From the NCBI GenBank assembly GCA_012064415.1, contig SSNU01000021.1:9217-73216 (forward strand): a stretch of 64,000 nt of DNA, written 5' to 3'. Positions 1 to 11,156 of the stretch are shown one piece after another (within the stretch, counting starts at the first letter, position 1; every line of letters starts with the position of its first letter). The DNA is from Gyrodactylus bullatarudis (lineage: Eukaryota; Platyhelminthes; Monogenea; Gyrodactylidea; Gyrodactylidae). The position numbers and the translations under genes were made by a program. The notes below the pieces were generated by a model that made no database searches, was not told the origin of the DNA, and saw nothing but the letters and a program-made list of their open reading frames with translations.

Positions 1-330
1 TTCACTTTTCTCTCCATTTCTGCTATTTATTGGAGAGTTTTGGTGTTTTTTCAGCTCATATTTTATTCTATTTATTTTCCTTCTTTTACTATTTCTTTGA
101 GAATTTGTAAATTATTATATTCATTGACCTTTTTAAATTATATCATTTTAAAAGTGACACTACTTATGATCCTTTTAGAAATGTACATCTAGTGATTTAA
201 TATATTCTCTTCCTACTATTGAATTTTGAATTTTAACTTTTATCATTATCAAAGAGACACTACTGAAGAACCTTTGAGAAATGTACATTTGGTGTTGATA
301 TATCCTTTTTCTACTTTTCCAATATCCATA
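1..330. repeat. Dispersed AT-rich repeat, family R1
   Basis: The first 330 bases carry two related copies of a motif around 154-195 and 252-300 (a gacactact core followed by a gaaatgtacat core). The same motif lies at 17740-17815 in direct orientation and at 50320-50440 inverted. Bases 3-55 also match the reverse complement of 17638-17690. No coding signal was seen. This looks like an old non-autonomous repeat; its class is unknown. Confidence 0.6.
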
Positions 331-989
331 TGAACTCTAACTTGATGAAGTTAGAATCATATGGATATAGTAAAACCTGTGACCACTCTAGTAAGTGAAT
401 TGTAATAAAGTTTAAATCTGTAAAATTCGTTGTAATTCGAGTTTCAAAGAAACCTTACTACGTCTAATTATAATTCAGGTTAAAATTTGTGAATTGAGCT
501 ATCTTTTCAGTTTCTTTCAGGGCCTTTTAAAGTTATTGTAACAAACCGTAATGAAAGTAATAATTTCAAATTTTGTAGCAATTCCGAAAAATTGGTCTGA
601 AAATGTATAGTTTACTCAACTTAGGTTTGCAAAACATATATTTGTATAATGATCTGACCGAATATTCTATTTTCATTTTAAGATTATCAAAATAAAGTCC
701 TAGTTTCATAAAAAAGTCTAGAATACAGAACTAGTATGATGAAATTCTATAAAATATTATAATAGAATATGCCTTTTTCTCAATTATAGACATTCTTTTG
801 GACAAAGATACTCATTTTTTTCGATTATAACACTCCCAGAATCCTAATAATTCACTTATTTGTCAAAAGTTGAATGAATCTTGAGTTATAAAACTCTGGT
901 AAATTCTGATTGGCTTTCAATGTTAAATGCTAGCCAAAATATTTTTTAAATAACTGGATAATAATTTAACATGTTTTCAAATAATGTAG
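331..989. other. Non-coding AT-rich stretch
   Basis: No open frame or recognisable element was seen here. It ends at a possible splice acceptor (ataatgtag) immediately before the open exon at 990, so it may be intron of a gene that starts before the window. Confidence 0.3.
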
Positions 990-1313
990 GTGCTGAGCAA
1001 TTTATTCGTAAGAATCCACAGTGTCTTTTATAATGAGAAATTTGATTGGCCTTTCAAATTTGATGTTTCAAGAAGATCAGGGAACCCCTCAGGTCCGCAT
1101 AACTCAAGCAAATGTCTAGCCTGCTCTCAAGGAACTTGCCAATCGAAGCAATTTGCTAGTCAAAAAAAATTGTACCAACAGCCAATTAACCCAGATCAAA
1201 TAGGCCTGAAGAGAAAAAGACAGAACAGTGAAAGCAATGTGTACAATGCTTTCGAACAAATCTTTCAACAAAGCCTGCCATTTTCTTGGGAAAACATTCA
1301 TCTACCATATTGA
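990..1313 (+). CDS. Possible terminal exon, unknown protein
   Basis: A 107-codon open frame runs from a possible acceptor (AG at 988-989) to a TGA. There is no ATG at its start (first codon GTG), so if real it is an internal or last exon rather than a whole gene. The product contains a small cysteine cluster (KCLACSQGTC) and a basic KRKRQ stretch that could be a nuclear localisation signal. I do not recognise the family. No clear AATAAA follows within 100 bases, which weakens the case for a 3' end here. Confidence 0.35.
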   Translation: MLSNLFVRIHSVFYNEKFDWPFKFDVSRRSGNPSGPHNSSKCLACSQGTCQSKQFASQKKLYQQPINPDQIGLKRKRQNSESNVYNAFEQIFQQSLPFSWENIHLPY

Positions 1314-1639
1314 AAATTATCATTTGATAAATTAAAAGTTAATATCTAATTTATTATTTCAGTTTGTATAGTCTATTCAATTCTATATGTTACATTGACT
1401 GTACACAATGTATTTTACTCAAATATAACAAAATTTCATATATCAGATTGATGACTTACGCGTTTTAATTAAAAACTGAGTAGGATTTCAGACTGGTTGA
1501 TTAACAACTGGCTCAGTTTAGGAACTCAGATTGGACCAGAATGAAATTAGCAAAACGATGCTTTGCGTTGTCTGGTGCTTGGAAAATTTTCCAGGTCATG
1601 AAATTGAGATCTCTAATATTAATAGTTTTCATAAAATCA

Positions 1640-2530
1640 CTGGACTGATGATGTCCAAGGCGTGTTTATTATGACCTCACTATCATCTTGCTTAAGAGAG
1701 TTAATCACAAAGTTTGTGTTATTTTCAATTACTGGTTTCTTTTGGATTTCCGAATTGCTCAAATACTCAATTACTCGGGCGCCGTCATTCTCTTTAGTTC
1801 TCTTAATACGCAAAAGAAAATTTGAATAGGCGTCCATGAGGGGCATTCATTGAAGGTTAGCTCTACATGAGATATTTGTCCAAAATGTCCTTAAAGCTTC
1901 AGGTATCACCAATATTCCACCTATTTACACCACTGGCCACTTTCCTGTACTGTTCTGTCAGGTTTGGTTTGACAGTTCATCCACAGCGTATTTGATTCCC
2001 AATGTGGTCGGAGAAGATGTATTTCAAGGAGTCCTGGTGCGTTTGGATTTCTTTTGAATCAGAAATCTGTAGATAATTGCTAGCGCTTCACACTGAATAA
2101 TTCTCTCGACATGACTCAGTAGTCTACAGTACCATATCCAATGTAGGAAAAAACTGATTTGAATCCATTTCCTGAGACATCTGTGCTGGGTACAAGATAA
2201 CGTTTCTGGTCATATGGTTTAAGAATTCCTTTCACAATTTTTTAAGATATGTATCCGATACCGCTGATTTGAGTACGTTTAAACTTTAGCTTCTTCTGGT
2301 TTCTTTCTAAGTTTTATCAAGGTCATCCATCTTTCTCTTGGATGTGTTCATCATCATCTTCTGCTTTAGTTAGTTGTCTAATAAGGATGTTATAGCAGCA
2401 TTGGTTTCTGGGATATGCTTAGTGCCATTGTAAGTTCGAGCAGTATCCGAGCAAAATTAGTATCCCTAGTGTGTGGAAATGCTCTACGATTTCTTGGAAT
2501 TTGATTTCTAGATGATAAAAATAAGGCTTT
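1640..2530 (-). pseudogene. Decayed Ty3/gypsy pol remnant
   Basis: The minus strand, read across several frames, gives broken pieces resembling a Ty3/gypsy-type polymerase. Around 2380-2250 there is a stretch like the end of reverse transcriptase (EHIQEK then KLKFKRTQISGIGYIS). Near 2180 there is an RNase H-like start (STDVSGNGFKSVFSYIG), then EALAIIY near 2085, then HQDSLKYIFSDHIG, which parallels the TDHxSLKYIF motif of gypsy RNase H. Stops and frameshifts are frequent, so it is dead. A 69-codon open piece at 1846-1637 may be the following linker. No LTRs were identified. Confidence 0.5.
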
Positions 2531-2673
2531 CCGAGATTTCTGTTCAATATAAAAATTGAAACACGAAGCGCAAAAGAACTTCTAGCCGAGTTCAACTGAG
2601 TTCGTCAATAAAACCAGAATGAATGGATAAAAATTATATTATTATGCTTGAAATAGAATAAATAACTCAGTTT

Positions 2674-3032
2674 TTATAACACACCAGGAGGGATCAAGAT
2701 GGAGATATCGTCCCCAATACTGCCCCAATTTAATCGTTGAGTTTGATAAACAATTATCCATACTAAGAATATCATTGAGTAAAATATGAATCCGCAAAGA
2801 CTAAAGATCGTATCTGAAGAGTTTGTTAAAAATTAACATACAAAATCTTATGTCCTTTTTTTCAGGAAAACTTTGGGCAGAAAAAGCAACTGAATAAAAC
2901 CAAATAAAATTCATGAGCCAAGCAAGAGGCAAGAAGAAGAACCCAACTAAACGCATTAAATTTTTATTTACCAATAAAATACACTTTACAAACATGAAGA
3001 CGTTTAGTATTATCTTCCAATCTATTGTTCAT
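2674..3032 (-). CDS. PSENEN: Gamma-secretase subunit PEN-2
   Basis: Three exons on the minus strand: 3032-2972, 2946-2842 and 2813-2674. The introns are 25 nt (2971-2947) and 28 nt (2841-2814), both GT-AG and phase-compatible. The spliced product is about 99 residues, close to the usual 101. It starts MNNRLEDN, then VCKVYF, GFFFLPLAWLMNFIWF (first membrane segment), a second hydrophobic segment (GFIFYSMIFLVWIIVYQ) and the C-terminal NWGSIGDD followed by PPG near the end. These match the CRKYYLGGFAFLPFLWLVN, RWGALGD and C-terminal pattern of PEN-2. PEN-2 is the small membrane subunit that activates presenilin in gamma-secretase (Notch and other type I protein cleavage). Without splicing, only a misleading 64-codon frame is seen. 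The start is the first ATG of the spliced frame. Confidence 0.9.
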
Positions 3033-3370
3033 TGGTTCAAGTTGGTGATTTAACAGTCGAACTATATCTTAAAAAAGAAATTCCCAAATATTTTTGAATT
3101 TTTGCTATAACACAAAAAACTAGTGTAAATCTTGCAAACATCGAGTTTAGCTGTGGAACTTTTGTAGAATTTTGAATTTGAAAATGCCATTTTAGTGCAG
3201 TTTATGAGTCATATTTCCATTAAACTTTCTTGAATGAGTTAATAATTTTTGATTTATTTTACATATTTCGATATCAAGTTAATACATTTATTTTATTTTG
3301 ATGAAAATGCTTGATCAGTTTTCATAACAAGATTTTATTCTGGTATTTTTAAAATTTATTAATCAGTTTT

Positions 3371-4221
3371 TCATGAGTAGGCTGAAATAAAGTTGGCTAT
3401 TTCATCGGGGGAAATTTTGGCAACTTTCCTTGGGTATCTTTTAAGCGTATGGGGATCTACCATTTCAGACCATGCAACTGGTATCATTGGGGCACCAGAA
3501 GTTATTGTAAAGTTACCATTATCCCGAGAGAAACCCAAAACAACTCCTAATGAGGGCTCAGCTGTGCTGAGAAATATACTGGCTTTGTTTTGTTTTTCCT
3601 CAAAAACGATATTTGCCCTAACACTATTCGAGACCGCTTTAGACATAGAAATTATTTCAAACTCGCTCTCATCGGTTATCTAAACGGAATAAAAATAAAA
3701 TCAAAATCAAATTTATCGACAATTTTCATGATTTTAGATAACACGGATCAAAAATCTTGAGATCTCACCTGATCATCCTTGAATTCATTTTTGCCTATGA
3801 AGGAAGTGTCTTTACCTAGAGTATAAATAACTCTGGCTCTGATTATGTCACCGGGACGATAGCAAAGAGCTGGTTCAGTCTGATCAACATTGGTTGAAAT
3901 GATGTCTTGCTTTCTAAGAAGGGCACGGAATGATGAAGTAACTGGAGTATTTCTAATGCCAATGATATCGACCCAAACATGCAAGCGAGTGATGTTTGAT
4001 ACTTTAGCATAAACAATCTCATTAACATTAGGAAAGACAGGAACACTGTAGATAGGATTGACTTTAATAGTCTTTTTACCATCATAGTTTACTTCTTCAA
4101 TATGTCCAAGAACACAAGCAAGAATCTTTTCTTCATTTCTGTACGTATTCTCACCAAGGATTATGTCCTCATTAAAATTGGAGATAAAATCTCCTGGGAA
4201 CACTAAATTCTCGAGTTTCAT
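3371..4221 (-). CDS. EXOSC1: Exosome complex component CSL4
   Basis: Two exons, 4221-3769 and 3679-3371, with an 89-nt intron (3768-3680, GTGAG..TTTAG, phase 0). The product is about 253 residues against about 195 in human. The N-terminal part (FPGDFI near residue 9) matches the CSL4 start. The middle is an S1-type domain (VNEIVYAKVSNI, then SSFRALLRKQDI and YRPGDIIRARVI). The C-terminal part (LSTAEPSLGVVLGFSRDN, PVAWSEMVDPHT, RKVAKISPDEI) matches human ENELGVVVAHSE..WCEM..RKVARVQPE. The extra length sits between the S1 strand GDIIRARVI and LSTAEPSLG. CSL4 is one of the three cap proteins that line the RNA entry of the exosome. The cysteine of human SWCEM is replaced by Ser (AWSEM). Confidence 0.9.
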
Positions 4222-4373
4222 GATAATTTAAACGATTAACTAAAACAATTTTTTAACAAATAAATTCTTTGAATTTAAAAGTGAATATTATTTGAAAACT
4301 TTTGGATTTTTATAAATTTTTTTGAAATAGAAATTAGATATTCTATTCCAAGTCTTACATTCATGTTCAATGA

Positions 4374-4745
4374 TTAAAATTTCTTCTGCATCTTTTTAAT
4401 CATTAATTTATACTTGTCCATGTTTATAGAATCTATTTTCCTAATTTCCTCATTATCGTTTATCCATCCAATAATTTTATTTGATGTTTCTGGGTATTTA
4501 ATGACTTTCGATTCACCATTCGGTTTTATTCCATCTTTTTTCTCAACTGACAGAACTCCTGAAAGCTCATTTTCTAATTGCGAGATTTGATCTTTCAAAC
4601 GAGAAAGTTCATCATTCTCTTGTTCACTCCACTTCTTCTCCAAGTCATTCATTTTCTTCAAGTTATTCCTGAACTTAATCTCAATTTTCTTTTCATTATT
4701 AATCATTTTGACCCTTGAATAATAAATCTTTTTTACATTTACCAT
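4374..4745 (-). CDS. Small coiled-coil protein, unknown
   Basis: A 123-residue single-exon frame beginning with ATG. Residues about 15-65 are rich in Lys, Glu and Leu in a heptad-like pattern (LKDQISQLENELSG), suggesting a coiled coil. The tail is Lys-rich. An alternative start is Met14 (MINNEKKIEI). It lies upstream of, and on the same strand as, CSL4, with about 150 bases between. I do not recognise the family. The composition and length make chance unlikely, so I treat it as a real gene. Confidence 0.6.
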   Translation of the reverse strand: MVNVKKIYYSRVKMINNEKKIEIKFRNNLKKMNDLEKKWSEQENDELSRLKDQISQLENELSGVLSVEKKDGIKPNGESKVIKYPETSNKIIGWINDNEEIRKIDSINMDKYKLMIKKMQKKF

Positions 4746-5375
4746 GCTTTATGTCGATCCACCAAATTAATACTCTTCATTTTGGCAAAATTCGCTTCTA
4801 AAATTTAAATGGTATGACTTGACGATATTTAAGTCTACTTTTTAAATTTGAGCCTTGAAAAAATCTAGTTTCCAGAATTAGAGAATAATTTGAAAATTGA
4901 GTATCTAATGGAAACATGATAATTTTTTTAAAAATACAATCATTTTTGCAAACTACTTGCAAGTATATGTATGAAGAATTTTAATAAAAAAGAAGTCAAA
5001 TATATATTTTTCACTTCCATGAGTCCAAAACTTTGAAAAACGTAAATATAATGTTGAGTGCCACAAAAAATTAGCAATGAAGATTTCGTTTTTACAAAAT
5101 AAGGCTTGAAATTAATAAATAACCCTTATCAAGTCAAACTTATAATCTATGATGAAATTTTTTAGTAAAATCATTGATAAAAAATAACTCATGTTACCAT
5201 CGTCAGAGTATATTCAATTCAATGATAATTTCAGAACTGATAATGCCAAGCAATGGTTGTAAATTACAAGTTGTAAGACATTGGATCGTATTGACGCAAT
5301 CAGAATTAATTTTATAATTATTCGTTTATCTCGAATTTCATTTTGTAAAAGAAATTATCTCGTGCAAGAAGTAGA

Positions 5376-6987
5376 ATGCAGATTCTCGATTTGAAAGATG
5401 GAAGACAGATTCCAACCCTCGGCCTCGGCTTCATGTTTGTATGTTGAATGTATTTTATTTAAATTAGGCAGAAAAAAGTAAAGTTGTCGAGACAGTCATA
5501 GCTGGAATCAAGGCCGGCTTCCGACACATTGACACGGCTCAAGTATACGGAAATGAAGAGCTTATCGGACAGGGCATTGCTAAAGCTATCGAATTAAAAT
5601 TGGTGACACGAGAAGAGTTGTTTGTGTCTGGCAAACTCTGGAATTTACATCATGACCCAGATATTGTAGGAGAAAAGGTTGAGGAGACATTGAAGAAATT
5701 GGGCCTCAAATATTTGGACCTGTTGATAATTCATTTTCCAACAGCCTTCCTTAACACTGTAAAAAGTCAGGTTTCCTTCGAGTCAAAGGAAAAATTCCTC
5801 ACTTATCCCCTTGAGGATACCTGGGAAGAAATGGAGAACTTAGTCAGACTTAACAAGGTTATCAGTCTTGGCCTGGCCAATTTTAATAAGAAGCAGATTA
5901 TGCGAATTATCGAGAGATGTGAAATCGAGCCAGCAGTCTTGCAGATTGAGTCTAGTGTACTTTTCCCAAATCAGGATCTCATTGACTTTTGTAAGACTCA
6001 AAATATAATCGCCTTCTCCTGGTTACCCTTTGGCCATCCAGAGTAAGTTTTTTTGCTTTTCAAGACCACCCCTTGTTAACCCTTTCGCTGCCGATGTTCA
6101 TTAGAGAACTACTTTTCATCTTAAGACATTTAATTTGATGCAGAACCTTGAAAATTTATTTGAAAACGCTTGAATTTAAGTTGAAAAGAAGTCAGATTAA
6201 ATAGGTCTAATCTTGCTTAACTTGATACTGTACATTGTACAGCTATTCTCGATGAATTTGGGAATTCATGACTTTTACAAAAATCTCATTTTTTCATCAA
6301 GGTATCGAAATTTTTGAAAGATTTTTTGGTAACTGATTCAAAATGTACACTTTTACTGATTTGGGAAAAAAATTTGAAAAAATTGTTTTTGAAAATTTTA
6401 GAGATATTTTAAATTTCGAGATGACGCGAGTCTAAATTTTTGTTGATTTCAAGGTCTGAGAGGAATCAAACGTTATTTTTCAGATCATCATTAGACAAAG
6501 AAAATAATTACTCTTCATTGTTTTGAAAAAAGCCGTCATTTTGAATTCATCTTGAATTCTAAAATAAATTTCCAGAGAATATATTCATAAATATGAAACA
6601 ATAATTTTACCTTTTTTCCTTACAGCCATGAAGACAGCAAAAATTTATTCTTTCGTAAAGAAATAGTTAAAATTGCTGATGACATGAAAAAGACAGCCCC
6701 TCAAGTTTGCTTGAAGCATTGTCTACAGAGGGGTCTTGGAGTTATTGTTGACTCTACTGATCCGAATAAACTCCAAGAGTATGGCGAAGTATTCGATTTT
6801 GATATTGACATTGATGACATGTTTGAGATATCGAATAAAATTATTCCAAAGCGTACAGCTGACTTTGTAGAGTGAGTCTGAATGGATAAGTTGAAAAATA
6901 CTTAGATTAATACTGATCTTGCGCTTTTTTAGATTGCTCTGGGGTCATGCTCAATATCCATTTGAGGATGTCAAGGTGACGGAATAA
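5376..6987 (+). CDS. Aldo-keto reductase
   Basis: Four exons: 5376-5438, 5468-6042, 6626-6871 and 6933-6987. The introns are 29, 583 and 61 nt, all GT-AG and in phase. The product is about 312 residues, normal for the family. It begins MQILDLKDGRQIPTLGLGF, like the AKR opening. Next come AGFRHIDTAQVYGNEELIG (catalytic Asp and Tyr), SGKLW, then the LKYLDLLIIHFP strand with the catalytic His, then SLGLANFNKKQI, and an NADP-site region near QVCLKHCLQRGLGVIVDST. It ends near AQYPFED, like the YPF terminal of the family. It reduces carbonyl substrates with NADPH in the cytosol; the substrate cannot be inferred. Intron 2 contains MITE-derived sequence. Confidence 0.93.
6230..6600. repeat. MITE-like sequence inside AKR intron 2
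   Basis: Intron 2 of the aldo-keto reductase contains a diverged copy of the foldback family seen in full at 39577-40280 (gggaattcatgacttttac, then aaaatctcattttttcatc). It explains why this intron is about 20 times longer than intron 1. Confidence 0.5.
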
Positions 6988-6999
6988 ATTTTGTATTAT

Positions 7000-8230
7000 T
7001 TTTAACAATTGGAAAATTAAATATATTGGATTTGGATTCGAATGCTGTTTTTTTTTTCAATGAATCATACTCTAGAATATTTGTTTTAAGCGCTTACAAT
7101 TTTTAATTCATTATTCTTATGGTTTTTAGGTATTTTAATGATAAAACTTGTGAAAAATAGAATATTAATAACGAAATAGTTTTTAGTTATTAGAATCTTG
7201 TTTCATGCAAGAGAAACATCCGCTAGAGTAAGATTACAATTCATTCGTAGATTGTAGATCTTGAGGCTTATGTGGGAACTTTCCTTGGGAATAGACAGTG
7301 TCTATTATGGTTGGACATGATGGTAATGAAACCTCTAATTCCATCCAATGAAATCATGAATTCTTCTATGAACAAACCAATGCTTGAAATATTCAAGTTG
7401 AAAAATGCTTTCAAAATTTTATCAAATTTCAAACAATCGTCACTTTTTTAAGACCTCCAAGACCCAAGGATAATTTTTTTCGAGATATATTCTAAGTGAT
7501 CAGACGAAGGGTTATAGAAACATTCCTCTTCTTTTATTTGGCATAACTTTATTGATACTGATTGGAAAAATTTCGTACTTTATCAAAAATTACTCAAAAT
7601 TGTAAATCGAATTTTTCTTGATATTTCTCTCTTATTAACTAAGCTCTACAAACCTTACGAATTTCATCCAATCTTACATTTTTTGCCTGGCCGTGTTAGT
7701 CTATCATGAGCTGGTTGATCAAAAACCTATTTCAGTTCAAATCATTTCAACAGTCTATTTCTATGATAAAAATTATTTATTTGACAAGTACATCTGATTT
7801 TATTACTGAAGAAATCTTTAATCTCTCTTGACGGAATTTTTGACAATGAAAAAATAATGGAATCCCATGATGAATAAATACACGGTTGTTTTGAATAATC
7901 ATAGAATCATTTTGATTTTGTTTAGATTTTTATCAACTTTATAAAAAATAAGTACACTCTTCTCACATTTAATAATTAGATAATGAATTGCATGTTATTT
8001 ACAAGGGTGAGTGTCATTAGTTTTTGGGAAGAAGATTGTCTATTTGACTAGAAAAAGATGACGTTAAATTAACACAAAGACACACAAGAATAGAGATGAC
8101 ACATTAAGATAAATTCAATACCAATGTCTAACAGGTTCAAATTGAGTTTAAAGATGAATAAATTAGAAACAAGAAAGTTGTTGTTTGGCGCCAATTTCGA
8201 GGTACATTAGAGAGAGGGAGGTAATTATAT
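7000..8230. other. Gene-free stretch
   Basis: I see no gene or clear repeat copy in this AT-rich interval between the aldo-keto reductase and the minus-strand acidic ORF. Confidence 0.4.
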
Positions 8231-8237
8231 AGAATTA

Positions 8238-8612
8238 TTATCTCATAACATTTAAATCATCAAAGTCAAAAGGTAGGCTATCATTGCCAAAGAGTTCGTC
8301 TTCAAAATTATCCCCCTTCTCAGAATACTTTGATTGAGCAGGATTGTATTCGTAACCGCGGACATTTGCAGAATCATGAGGTTTCTCATCATTGATGAAG
8401 ATGCTACTGGAAACAGCGGTAATCATTGGATCGAATTCAGAATAGTCATCTTGTTGATCGACATCATCGCCGTCCAGGGTTTCACCAGGAAATATTATGT
8501 CATCATTTTGGTTTGACTTCCCAGTCAGATCATTGCCGAAAAAGGGCTTAACATCAGCATTCGGTTGTTTCAAATTGATGTTTTCTAGGTTTTGAGAAAA
8601 ATAACGATTCAT
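8238..8612 (-). CDS. Acidic orphan protein
   Basis: A 124-residue ATG-started single frame, strongly acidic, rich in Asp and Asn, with hydrophobic patches among acidic residues (LPFDFDDLNV at the C-terminus, FDPMITAVSSSIFI in the middle). That pattern is typical of disordered or transactivation-type regions. No domain is recognised. There is no splice acceptor directly before the ATG, so it appears to be a complete short gene. It could alternatively be the 3' exon of a larger minus-strand gene. Confidence 0.5.
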   Translation of the reverse strand: MNRYFSQNLENINLKQPNADVKPFFGNDLTGKSNQNDDIIFPGETLDGDDVDQQDDYSEFDPMITAVSSSIFINDEKPHDSANVRGYEYNPAQSKYSEKGDNFEDELFGNDSLPFDFDDLNVMR

Positions 8613-8650
8613 TTTTATTGCATTTGCATTTAAATAATAATTTTTTATCT

Positions 8651-9250
8651 AGAATTATTTCGTTCTAGGTGCTTAGGTAATATATCCCACAGATTCGTCT
8701 TCATACTTAGTTTTTAATGCTTAGTTTTAAGTCATTTTGATTATCTATTTCCTTTGTTATACGATATAAATAATTATCAATCTTTAGAGATTGAAAGAAT
8801 CCAATATCGTTTTTTGCATTCTCTGTATCCGAATCTTGACTCTTATAATGCGCTTATCTCGATCTCGGGGCTACAGCCACTGTGGATCAGAAGATGTGCT
8901 TTTATAATAAAAAATTTTATAAACTCGTCTTCATCAATTACCTCCTCCTTCAATCTTTCAGATTGTAACAACGCCCATGATCTTAAATCTATTATGTTAT
9001 ATATTAGATCAAAAATAGATTATTCAAAATCTCTCTTATACTCTTCCTTACATTTATAAATGTTAAAATCCAGTTTGGTCTTCGACTTAATGCTCAGATT
9101 CATTTAGATAATTGACTCTATTGAACAAATTCAGCTGGACTTATTCTTTATTGTATTCTTATGTCTATTGTTACCTTATATGTATATCTATTTATAACCA
9201 TATTTAGTTATATTGTACATATCAATAAAATATTTCTAACAAAAAAAAAT
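8651..9250 (+). mobile_element. 5'-truncated LINE tail next to a MITE end
   Basis: At 8651-8692 there is one end of the palindromic element found complete at 55211-55420. From 8754 to 9059 an open frame reads IERIQYRFLHSLYPNL, then LISISGLQPLWIRRCAFI. This resembles the C-terminal tail of non-LTR retrotransposon proteins of the Jockey/CR1 type (LExVQRRF..LxxLGLxSLExRR). The block ends at 9226-9249 with aataaaat and an A-rich run, as expected of a reverse-transcribed 3' end. Only the tail of the element is present. Confidence 0.5.
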
Positions 9251-9582
9251 ACTAGTCATAGTCAAACGTTATAGTCAATGTATGCCGAACAACAGGTCCC
9301 TTAAGAACTACTACTTGGTTCAAAGTTATCAGTTTTTTTTGAAAAAATACCAAATTTTCGTCTTTTTTTTGTTAGAAGGAAAATTATATTCAAATGTGTA
9401 CAGATAGCATGAAATATGAAAATAAAATCTGGTTTGGTTTGAGCAATTTAAATTGATATAATAAAATCTGAGTTCATGGAGCAAATATAAAAATTGAAAA
9501 TAAACAAATAAGCCTTTCGAGTAAATTCCCTGATCATTTGGGAACCTTAATGTTGATATGAGTAAAGGAGACTTTTAGAATA

Positions 9583-10041
9583 TCAGCTAGCTAAATGATT
9601 TATATATTGAAAAAAAATTTCAAAATTACTATCAATGAATGAGCTGGGAGTTGAAAACGACGAAGCGACATTGGGTATGTTCATGTTCCTCGAGGAAAAA
9701 ATCATATTCCCATTGTTATCACTACTTGTATCAACGATCAGAGATGTTTGAAGAAGATTATGTGATTGCTTCTGCTGTCGACAGGCATTATCTAGAATTA
9801 TCGGGGGTGATGAATATGCTGGATCATTGGTCATGTGATCTGGGATAAGGTAAGAATCTGGCTGGCTCATTTGAAGGGTTTGCTGATGCTGGTTCAAATG
9901 GGGCGAATAATTATGATCGATAACCATTTGATTGGTAGCATTTGTGGAAGATATTAATTTTGGCTTTTGAATTACATTAGTTGGGTATTGTTCACAGGTT
10001 TTGACGAGACTAAAATTTGAATTTGTCACCTTCACCATTGG
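9583..10041 (-). CDS. Gln/Asn/Ser-rich exon, possibly bHLH gene 3' end
   Basis: An open minus-strand frame of about 152 codons, low-complexity and rich in Gln, Asn and Ser (HLNQHQQTLQMSQPDS). It can begin right after an AG at 10042-10043 in phase 0, the phase left by the last clear exon of the bHLH-zip gene at 20145, so it may encode that factor's C-terminal region. This would need an intron of about 10 kb, much longer than the rest of that gene's introns. It may equally belong to a separate gene. Bases 9866-10001 are duplicated at 11021-11156. Confidence 0.4.
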   Translation of the reverse strand, partial: PMVKVTNSNFSLVKTCEQYPTNVIQKPKLISSTNATNQMVIDHNYSPHLNQHQQTLQMSQPDSYLIPDHMTNDPAYSSPPIILDNACRQQKQSHNLLQTSLIVDTSSDNNGNMIFSSRNMNIPNVASSFSTPSSFIDSNFEIFFQYINHLAS

Positions 10042-11020
10042 CTGACGATTTGATGAGCTTTAAATTATTAATTGATAAATACAGTTAAATGAATAATATT
10101 TTTTTCTGCCAATCTGATCCCCTCCCCTAATCTTAAACGAGGTAATCAATGATTTTGTGGATAAATTTTTGATTAACCCTTAAATTAAGTCCCAGAGAAT
10201 TTTTTTTCATGACTCGCATTCAATCTTTTGTCTATCTTATAGTTTATGAATACGCTGATTAATAAATTTCCTATCGAATGAGGTATTTTGTGCTGATAAG
10301 GAACAATTGATATCTCAAAAGATCTAATAAACTGATTAAATTTCAATCATTTTTGGCAATATTATTTCGTTTTTTGAACAGTCTCAAGACAGAAACGGTA
10401 ATAGGAAAATATCAAAAAATAATTTACTCAATAGAACAACACCACGAAAAGCATGATCCACAGAAGAACGGTTTCTAATATTTACTAAAAATCATTAATA
10501 GATTTTCAAATTTTCAATTTCTTTAAAAAGGCCTATTAAAAACATTTGAAATTTATTCCACAGAGTCAGGGATTTCCAAAGCTTCGATAAATTTCCTAAA
10601 TAAAAGCTGCCTGACTTCCTTGAAGATATTATACTAGACTAACTTCTCCTATGGATCATGTCTCCAGAATCATTTCTGATAAGCTGGAACCAAGTCAAAT
10701 TTCTAGAAATTCAACCATTTATTAAGTTAATTAGTTTATTAAACAAGACTTGAAATACCCAAAATGTGAGGATAAATAAATTATTATTATCAAACATTTA
10801 AGTTTAAAATGATTGATTAGTAATGATTACTGTAAATTTATAAATGCAAGCTTAGATTGAACCTAATCGAAACCAAAGAAAATTTCCATCGATCCAGGCG
10901 AACATTAGATTCAATTGTGAAATTGATGAACTCTCAACTTTTTATGAAAATCATATGGATATTTTGATAACCTTTGTGATATTTAATTTATTAGAGGATA
11001 AAGTTTAACAAAATCAAGAA

Positions 11021-11156
11021 CTCATTTGAAGGGTTTGCTGATGCTGGTTCAAATGGGGCGAATAATTATGATCGATAACCATTTGATTGGTAGCATTTGT
11101 GGAAGATATTAATTTTGGCTTTTGAATTACATTAGTTGGGTATTGTTCACAGGTTT
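11021..11156 (-). repeat. 136-bp exact duplicate of an exon segment
   Basis: By eye, this segment is base-for-base identical to 9866-10001, which lies inside the Gln/Asn/Ser-rich minus-strand exon. The flanks differ on both sides. It holds only part of the exon, so it is not a complete coding unit. Confidence 0.95.

Noticed and set aside
3393..3683. 96-codon plus-strand ORF
   Set aside because: It is the antisense of the well-supported CSL4 second exon.
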